11,458 bases of DNA from Arcobacter sp. (GTDB lineage: Bacteria > Campylobacterota > Campylobacteria > Campylobacterales > Arcobacteraceae), in the NCBI GenBank assembly GCA_016744485.1, contig JADGEG010000053.1:1-11458 (forward strand), given 5' to 3'. A program made the position numbers and the translations under genes. Every line of letters starts with the position of its first letter. Within the stretch, counting starts at the first letter, position 1. Below are positions 7,382 to 11,458 of this stretch, piece after piece. The notes beneath the pieces were generated by a model. The model did no database searches and had not been told where the DNA came from. It saw nothing but the letters and a program-made list of their open reading frames with translations.

Positions 7382-8009
7382 TTATATTTTTTGAATTTAA
7401 TAAAGTAAGCAATAACATTGTTAATATATTAATTGGTTTTGTATTTAATTCAAGTAATTTAATAGATTTTGAAAAATAATTAAGTTCTTCTTCATTTAAA
7501 CAAGTTTTTTGTAGATTTATTTTAAGTAGTATTGATTCAATTAATTTTTTTGCTTCTTTTTTATTTATTCTTTGGTTTTGTTTTAAAAAATAATAAATTT
7601 CTTTTAAGTCTAAATTTTTTATATCTAAGTTTGATGCAGTCATAGCTGTAAATTTACTTAAATACATATAAGGTATTCTTGAAAATATTGTAGGAAGCAA
7701 AGATGATTTGGATTTGATAATAAAAATAAACACTATATTTAAAGGAGGTTCTTCTAATATTTTTAATAAAGAATTTTGTGCTTCTTTTCTAAATGTTTGT
7801 CCACAAATAAAAATATATTTTGTTTCATCTGAGCATATATATGCTTCTTTAATAACTTCAGATGCTTGGGCTAATAAAAAGTCATCTTTATCTTCATTTC
7901 TTATTATTCTAATTGATCTTTTTTTATAAAAATCATTAATAGAAGCTATGGTTTTATCAATACTATTAACTATTAAAATAGAAGATGATTCAATTTTAGA
8001 TTTTAGCAT
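7335..8009 (-). CDS. holB: DNA polymerase III subunit delta' (short epsilonproteobacterial form)
   Basis: Delta-prime is part of the clamp-loader ATPase that places the beta sliding clamp on primed DNA. This 224-residue protein is much shorter than E. coli HolB (334), in line with the short forms of Campylobacterota. It contains KEAQNSLLKILEEPP (75-89), the clamp-loader helix motif of DnaX and HolB, then NIVFIFI (91-97) and the TIFSR segment (107-111) matching the SRC-type Arg motif. No Walker A motif or zinc-binding cysteine set is visible, as expected for a non-ATP-binding delta' of this type. The ATG follows the hobA stop by seven bases without a clear Shine-Dalgarno, suggesting coupling. 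The 3' end overlaps folP. Confidence 0.85.
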   Translation of the reverse strand: MLKSKIESSSILIVNSIDKTIASINDFYKKRSIRIIRNEDKDDFLLAQASEVIKEAYICSDETKYIFICGQTFRKEAQNSLLKILEEPPLNIVFIFIIKSKSSLLPTIFSRIPYMYLSKFTAMTASNLDIKNLDLKEIYYFLKQNQRINKKEAKKLIESILLKINLQKTCLNEEELNYFSKSIKLLELNTKPINILTMLLLTLLNSKNISANHINSQYKSSYAN

Positions 8010-8016
8010 ATTATGA

Positions 8017-8568
8017 TTAGTGTTCTACATTTATTTGAGCAAACAATGAAGCACTTAAGGTTTTATTAAATAATCTAAACATTTGAAGCAATTTAAGATC
8101 TAATGCTTCATCTTGACTATTTAAGTTAAAAGCATCTTGGGTTTCTTCGTCTAATAACCATAAAAATGAATTTTTTGAAATTTTTGCAATATTAGCTCTT
8201 ATATCTTGACTTCTTCCAATATACCAAAAACAATAACCATTAGGAAAAGATATATTTAACATATCTTTTACAAGATTTATATCTATGTCAGATGTACTTG
8301 AATCTAATTTTACATAAAAAGATTTAAAATCATAAAAAGGTAAAAAAGGACGATTTTCTTTTTTGGCATTAATGTTTGTTAATATATATTGTAAAAACCA
8401 TTCTCTATTATTATCTGTTAGTATAATAATAGATGATTTTTTATCCAAAATATTTACAATAAACTTAGACACCAAAGGAGTCCATTCATATTTTTTTTCT
8501 TCCAACCAAGGGGTGATTAATCTATCTGTTCTAATAGTATCAATTGTCCAGTTTAAAAATTCTTGCAT
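8017..8568 (-). CDS. hobA: DnaA-binding initiation regulator HobA
   Basis: HobA is a Campylobacterota protein that binds domain I of DnaA and promotes ordered DnaA assembly at oriC. It is a structural counterpart of DiaA. The 183 residues match the H. pylori protein (about 180, recalled). Shared segments include DNNREWFLQYILTNIN (52-67, against DSSRHWFLNYILSNLN), CFWYIG (113-118), SFLWLLDEE (134-142) and LDLKLLQMFRLFNKTL (156-171). It has no signal peptide or membrane segment, as expected for a cytoplasmic protein. The ATG follows the lysC stop by two bases, and GGAT near the end of lysC may serve as a weak ribosome site. The next gene, holB, also serves replication. This gene is the best single marker of the organism's phylum. 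Confidence 0.9.
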   Translation of the reverse strand: MQEFLNWTIDTIRTDRLITPWLEEKKYEWTPLVSKFIVNILDKKSSIIILTDNNREWFLQYILTNINAKKENRPFLPFYDFKSFYVKLDSSTSDIDINLVKDMLNISFPNGYCFWYIGRSQDIRANIAKISKNSFLWLLDEETQDAFNLNSQDEALDLKLLQMFRLFNKTLSASLFAQINVEH

Positions 8569-8570
8569 TA

Positions 8571-9782
8571 TTATTTATCCAAATTATATGCTTCATGTAA
8601 AGCTCGTACGGCTAATTCTGCATATTTTTCTTCAACAATCATAGAAATTTTAATTTCAGAAGTAGATATAATTCTAATATTAATACCTTCTTGTGCTAAA
8701 GTTGAGAATGCTTTTGATGCTACACCTGTATGTGATTTCATACCAACTCCTACTATTGATATTTTACAGATAAATTCATTATAATCAATCTTTTGTGTAT
8801 CTTTAACGAATTTTTCCATAACATTTTTACATTTTTCAAAATCATTTGTAGGAATTGTAAAATCTAAATCTGTTTTTCCATCTACTCCAACAGTTTGTAC
8901 AATCATATCAACATTAATATCTTCATTTGCAAGTGAAGAAAAAATAGATGCTGCAATTCCAGGTTTATCAGAAACTTTAAACATACCTACACGAACTTGA
9001 TCTTTATCAACTGCAATACCACTTACTACTGGTTTTTCCATAATATTTTCTTCCTTAGTTATTAGTGTTCCTTCAACATCAGGAGTAAAACTACTTCTTG
9101 AGATTAAATTTACATTTAATTTTTTTGCCATTTCTACAGATCTATTTTGTAATACTTTTGCTCCTGATGAAGCTAATTCTAACATCTCATCATATGATAT
9201 TTTATTTAATTTTTTCGCTTTTGGTTCAATCCTAGGGTCTGTTGTATAAATACCATCAACATCTGTATATAATTCACAAAGATCTGCTTTAATTGCACCT
9301 GCAATAGCAACAGCACTTAAATCAGAACCACCTCTACCCAATGTTGATACTCTATTGGTATTATATGTAATGCCTTGAAACCCTGCGACAATAATAATAT
9401 TACCATTTTTTATTTCATTTTTTAAATTTTTAACATCTATTGATTTAATTCTAGCATTTGTATGTTTGTCATCTGTAACAATTCCAGCAATTCTACCACT
9501 CATTGAAATTGTTTTATAATTATGTTCATTTAATACAATCGATAATAAAGAAGAGGTAATTCTCTCTCCCGCACTCAATAACATATCAAGTTCATTTTTT
9601 TTTGGTTTTTTTGATAATTTATGAGCATATTTTAATAGCTTGTTTGTTTCTCCACTCATAGCAGATACAACGGCAATAATATCATGTCCTTCATCTCTTT
9701 GTTTTGAAATAATTTTTGAAACATTTTTTATTTTTTCTAAATTAGCTACACTAGTGCCACCAAATTTTAATACTTTTAACAT
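8571..9782 (-). CDS. lysC: Aspartate kinase
   Basis: LysC phosphorylates aspartate with ATP, the entry step to lysine/diaminopimelate, threonine and methionine. The 403 residues are the usual monofunctional length. The kinase domain shows KFGGTSV (6-12), SAGERI (70-75), GRGGSDLSA (149-157) and TDVDGIYTTDPR (173-184). Two C-terminal ACT domains follow (about 263-325, with SDKPGIAA; about 341-398, with NIRIISTSEIKISMIV), typical of feedback-inhibited enzymes. The ATG has AAGGA ten bases upstream, overlapping the rppH stop, and the gap to rppH is 15 bases. An internal ATG at 9039-9041 (Met248) has the same AAGGA and ten-base spacing, so a separate ACT-only beta chain is plausible (see its own entry). 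Confidence 0.96.
   Translation of the reverse strand: MLKVLKFGGTSVANLEKIKNVSKIISKQRDEGHDIIAVVSAMSGETNKLLKYAHKLSKKPKKNELDMLLSAGERITSSLLSIVLNEHNYKTISMSGRIAGIVTDDKHTNARIKSIDVKNLKNEIKNGNIIIVAGFQGITYNTNRVSTLGRGGSDLSAVAIAGAIKADLCELYTDVDGIYTTDPRIEPKAKKLNKISYDEMLELASSGAKVLQNRSVEMAKKLNVNLISRSSFTPDVEGTLITKEENIMEKPVVSGIAVDKDQVRVGMFKVSDKPGIAASIFSSLANEDINVDMIVQTVGVDGKTDLDFTIPTNDFEKCKNVMEKFVKDTQKIDYNEFICKISIVGVGMKSHTGVASKAFSTLAQEGINIRIISTSEIKISMIVEEKYAELAVRALHEAYNLDK
9039..9056 (-). promoter_or_regulatory. Candidate internal ribosome site and start for a LysC beta subunit
   Basis: AAGGA (9052-9056) lies ten bases before the in-frame ATG of Met248 (9039-9041), the same geometry as the annotated lysC start. 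Initiation here would make a 156-residue chain (8571-9041) holding only the two ACT domains. Corynebacterium LysC and Bacillus aspartokinase II are known to make such a beta chain from an internal start just before the same region, giving alpha2beta2 enzymes. In the Thr-Lys-Glu-Glu codons here, the lysine is AAG although AAA dominates in this AT-rich gene, and that choice creates the ribosome-site match. Use of this start is inference. Confidence 0.45.
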
Positions 9783-9797
9783 TTATTTCTTATCCTT

Positions 9798-10283
9798 TTA
9801 AATATAACCTTGACTCTTAAAATATGTAATGACTTCTTTATATACTGGTCTTTTAAAAAAAGCTATATAATCATAAATCTTTTTTGTAGATACAAATTTA
9901 TATGCACCAAATTCTGGTATTTTGGTATTTATATTAATTTTTGCACCTTTGTTTAATTTCACTAAATAATATTGTTGTTCTTGTCCATCATAAGGGTACA
10001 TCTTCTTTGCTATTAAAGCAGGAAAGTCATATGATATTAATTTAGGATAAGAAGATATAATTTCAACCTCATTTGTACCAATTTCTTCTTCTAATTCTCT
10101 AAACAATGCTTCTTTAGGTGTTTCACCTTTATCTATTCCACCTTGAGGAAATTGCCAAGCATCAGATATATCAGTTCTTGAAGCTATAAATATTTCACAT
10201 TTTTCTGGATATTTAGCAGATAAAACAATTGCTGCGACATTTGGTCTATAATTTTTATCTTTTTTTGTATTTTCATCAATCAT
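9798..10283 (-). CDS. rppH: RNA pyrophosphohydrolase (Nudix)
   Basis: RppH removes pyrophosphate from 5'-triphosphorylated mRNA and so opens it to 5'-end-dependent decay; homologues also hydrolyse dinucleoside polyphosphates. From the ATG chosen here the protein has 161 residues. It contains NYRPNVAAIVL, WQFPQGGID and a complete Nudix box at 48-70 (GX5EX7REUXEEXGU pattern, catalytic glutamates in RELEEEIG), followed by SYDFP and KKMYPYDGQ, which are typical of RppH/NudH. A TTG two codons upstream (10287-10289) is an alternative: AAGGA (10295-10299) is five bases from the TTG and eleven from the ATG. The gene opens the unit with lysC, hobA, holB and folP, and diverges from hemW. Confidence 0.93.
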   Translation of the reverse strand: MIDENTKKDKNYRPNVAAIVLSAKYPEKCEIFIASRTDISDAWQFPQGGIDKGETPKEALFRELEEEIGTNEVEIISSYPKLISYDFPALIAKKMYPYDGQEQQYYLVKLNKGAKININTKIPEFGAYKFVSTKKIYDYIAFFKRPVYKEVITYFKSQGYI

Positions 10284-10298
10284 AAACAATGTTTTCCT

Positions 10299-10304
10299 TA
10301 TAAT
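10299..10304 (+). promoter_or_regulatory. Candidate -10 box for hemW
   Basis: An exact TATAAT lies 35 bases before the TTG start. A transcript starting near 10311 would carry AGGA (10328-10331) seven bases before the TTG. No -35 match is seen. The box overlaps the reverse-strand AAGGA of rppH, so it is squeezed into the rppH leader. Confidence 0.5.
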
Positions 10305-10313
10305 AACTTAGAT

Positions 10314-10319
10314 ATTATA
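10314..10319 (-). promoter_or_regulatory. Candidate -10 box for rppH-lysC-hobA-holB-folP
   Basis: Read on the minus strand this is an exact TATAAT. A transcript starting near 10307 would have a leader of about 24 bases to the rppH ATG, including its AAGGA. It faces the plus-strand TATAAT at 10299-10304 with nine bases between, so both promoters could not be occupied at once. Confidence 0.5.
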
Positions 10320-10338
10320 TTTCATTTAGGATTAAACA

Positions 10339-11400
10339 TTGCTTTTATACATTCATATACCATTTTGCGATAGCAAATGCTTTTATTGTGCCTTTAACTC
10401 ATATGTCGATATGTTTCATTTGAAAGAAACATATATGAAAGCACTAAAAATACAATTAAAAAATGACTTAGAACATTATTGCTCTAGTACTAAAGTAAAA
10501 ACTGTTTTTATTGGTGGGGGAACTCCTTCATGTATTGATGCCCAAGAATACGAAGAAGTTTTTTCTATATTAAAACCATTTTTAATGCAAGGTGCAGAAA
10601 TAACAAGTGAAGCTAATCCAAACTCAGCTTCTAAAACATGGCTACACGATATGTATAATTTAGGAGTCAATAGAATAAGTTTTGGTGTTCAAAGTTTTGA
10701 TGATGATAAATTAAAATTTTTAGGAAGAACTCATAAAGCTAAAAGTGCTATAAATGCTATACAAAATGCAAAATGTATAGGTTTTAAAGATATCAATTGC
10801 GATATAATTTATGGAGTACATAATGATACCTTTCAATCTTTAAAAAAAGATTTTGATATAATACAAAATTTAGAGATCAATCATTTAAGTGCTTATTCTT
10901 TAATCATAGAAGAGGGTACAAAATTTTTTAATAAGAAAAAAATCAAAATAGATGATGAGGATTTATCTTATAAAATATTTGATTATTTAAAAACTTTAGG
11001 TTTTAATCAATATGAGATATCTAATTTTGCAAAAGATAAAAAAGACCAATCTAGACACAATTTTGGATATTGGGAATACGATGATTACTTAGGCATTGGT
11101 GCTGGTGCTGTTGCTTGTATAAATAGTGTTAGATATTATCCTAAAAAAGATATTCAAGAATATATTAATAATCCTTTGGAGTATGAAAAAGAGCTTTTAA
11201 GTACAAATGATGCAAAAACCGAAAAAGTATTATTAGGCTTACGATGTTCAAATGGAGTTTCTAAAAATACTTTTAATAAAAATGAGCTTAAAAAATTACA
11301 AATATTATTAGATGAAGATAAAATTATGCAAAAAAATGAACGAATTTATAATAAAAACTATTTATTAGCAGATGAAGTCTCACTTTTTATTTTAGATTAA
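10339..11400 (+). CDS. hemW: Radical SAM heme chaperone HemW (HemN-like)
   Basis: HemW binds heme and a 4Fe-4S cluster and delivers heme to membrane haemoproteins. It is often annotated as oxygen-independent coproporphyrinogen III oxidase. The radical SAM motif is CxxxCxxC (Cys10, Cys14, Cys17), followed by Ala-Phe rather than the extra cysteine of true HemN, which favours HemW. Further motifs are GGGTPS (59-64, SAM binding), SEANP (90-94), RISFGVQSF (112-120), SRHNFGYW (238-245) and GIGAGA (252-257). The 353 residues are in the normal HemW range. The TTG start is well supported: AGGA is seven bases upstream, an in-frame TAA lies at 10333-10335, and the next Met (25) falls after the essential cysteines. 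Confidence 0.92.
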   Translation: MLLYIHIPFCDSKCFYCAFNSYVDMFHLKETYMKALKIQLKNDLEHYCSSTKVKTVFIGGGTPSCIDAQEYEEVFSILKPFLMQGAEITSEANPNSASKTWLHDMYNLGVNRISFGVQSFDDDKLKFLGRTHKAKSAINAIQNAKCIGFKDINCDIIYGVHNDTFQSLKKDFDIIQNLEINHLSAYSLIIEEGTKFFNKKKIKIDDEDLSYKIFDYLKTLGFNQYEISNFAKDKKDQSRHNFGYWEYDDYLGIGAGAVACINSVRYYPKKDIQEYINNPLEYEKELLSTNDAKTEKVLLGLRCSNGVSKNTFNKNELKKLQILLDEDKIMQKNERIYNKNYLLADEVSLFILD

Positions 11401-11408
11401 AAAAAAAG

Positions 11409-11458
11409 GTGGTTATTTTATCTATTTCAGGGGAAAAAATACAAATACATTTTAAAAT
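11409..11458 (+). CDS. Possible start of a further gene, cut by the window edge
   Basis: A GTG eight bases after the hemW stop opens a frame that runs to the end of the window and reads MVILSISGEKIQIHFK. The close spacing suggests a gene co-transcribed with hemW. The GTG lies inside AAAGGTGG, so a separate ribosome site is not clear, and no other standard start codon is available in this frame. I do not recognise the product from 16 residues. Confidence 0.35.
   Translation, partial: MVILSISGEKIQIHFK

Noticed and set aside
10339..11400. Coproporphyrinogen III dehydrogenase HemN
   Set aside because: It lacks the fourth cysteine after CxxxCxxC and has the SxHNxxYW region and length of HemW, so heme chaperone is the better name.
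1..11458. Defence system, prophage, integrative element or other wholly new multi-gene system
   Set aside because: All long genes belong to recognised housekeeping or transporter families. There are no integrases, transposases, tRNA-flanked boundaries, direct repeats or obvious compositional breaks.

Overview
The window is strongly AT-rich and densely coded. It carries a chromosomal housekeeping segment of a Campylobacterota (epsilonproteobacterial) genome. The best marker is hobA, a DnaA-binding regulator known from this phylum. It sits in the order rppH-lysC-hobA-holB-folP, which from memory matches the Helicobacter pylori and Campylobacter jejuni arrangement. The very low GC and AAGGA-type ribosome binding sites fit an Arcobacter-like organism, but assignment below phylum is inference. 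I see no mobile element, CRISPR array, tRNA or rRNA. Genes are separated by 0 to 120 bases and several overlap.

Left block (119-5658, all minus strand, read right to left): rsmH (16S rRNA methyltransferase), an 83-residue membrane/coiled-coil protein that is probably FtsL, a 1029-residue RND transporter overlapping it by four bases, and then argD after a 122-base gap. That gap holds a perfect 13-bp inverted repeat with a 3-base spacer. The RND gene has no adaptor or outer-membrane partner gene here and appears translationally coupled to a cell-division gene.

Middle: tyrA (plus strand) diverges from rsmH across a 61-base gap with a near-symmetric -10 sequence. It then converges on folP, with the two coding ends overlapping by six bases.

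Right block (6548-10283, minus strand): rppH, lysC, hobA, holB and folP in tight or overlapping order. It mixes mRNA 5'-end processing, aspartate-family amino acid synthesis, replication initiation, clamp loading and folate synthesis. lysC carries a well-placed internal ribosome binding site and ATG just before its ACT domains. These could produce a separate regulatory beta subunit as in Corynebacterium and Bacillus. hemW (plus strand, TTG start) diverges from rppH across a short gap where two perfect TATAAT boxes face each other. The start of a further plus-strand gene may lie at the right edge.

No wholly new system is evident. The items most worth checking are the lysC internal start, the FtsL candidate with its coupled orphan RND pump, the palindrome before argD, and the two compact bidirectional promoter regions.
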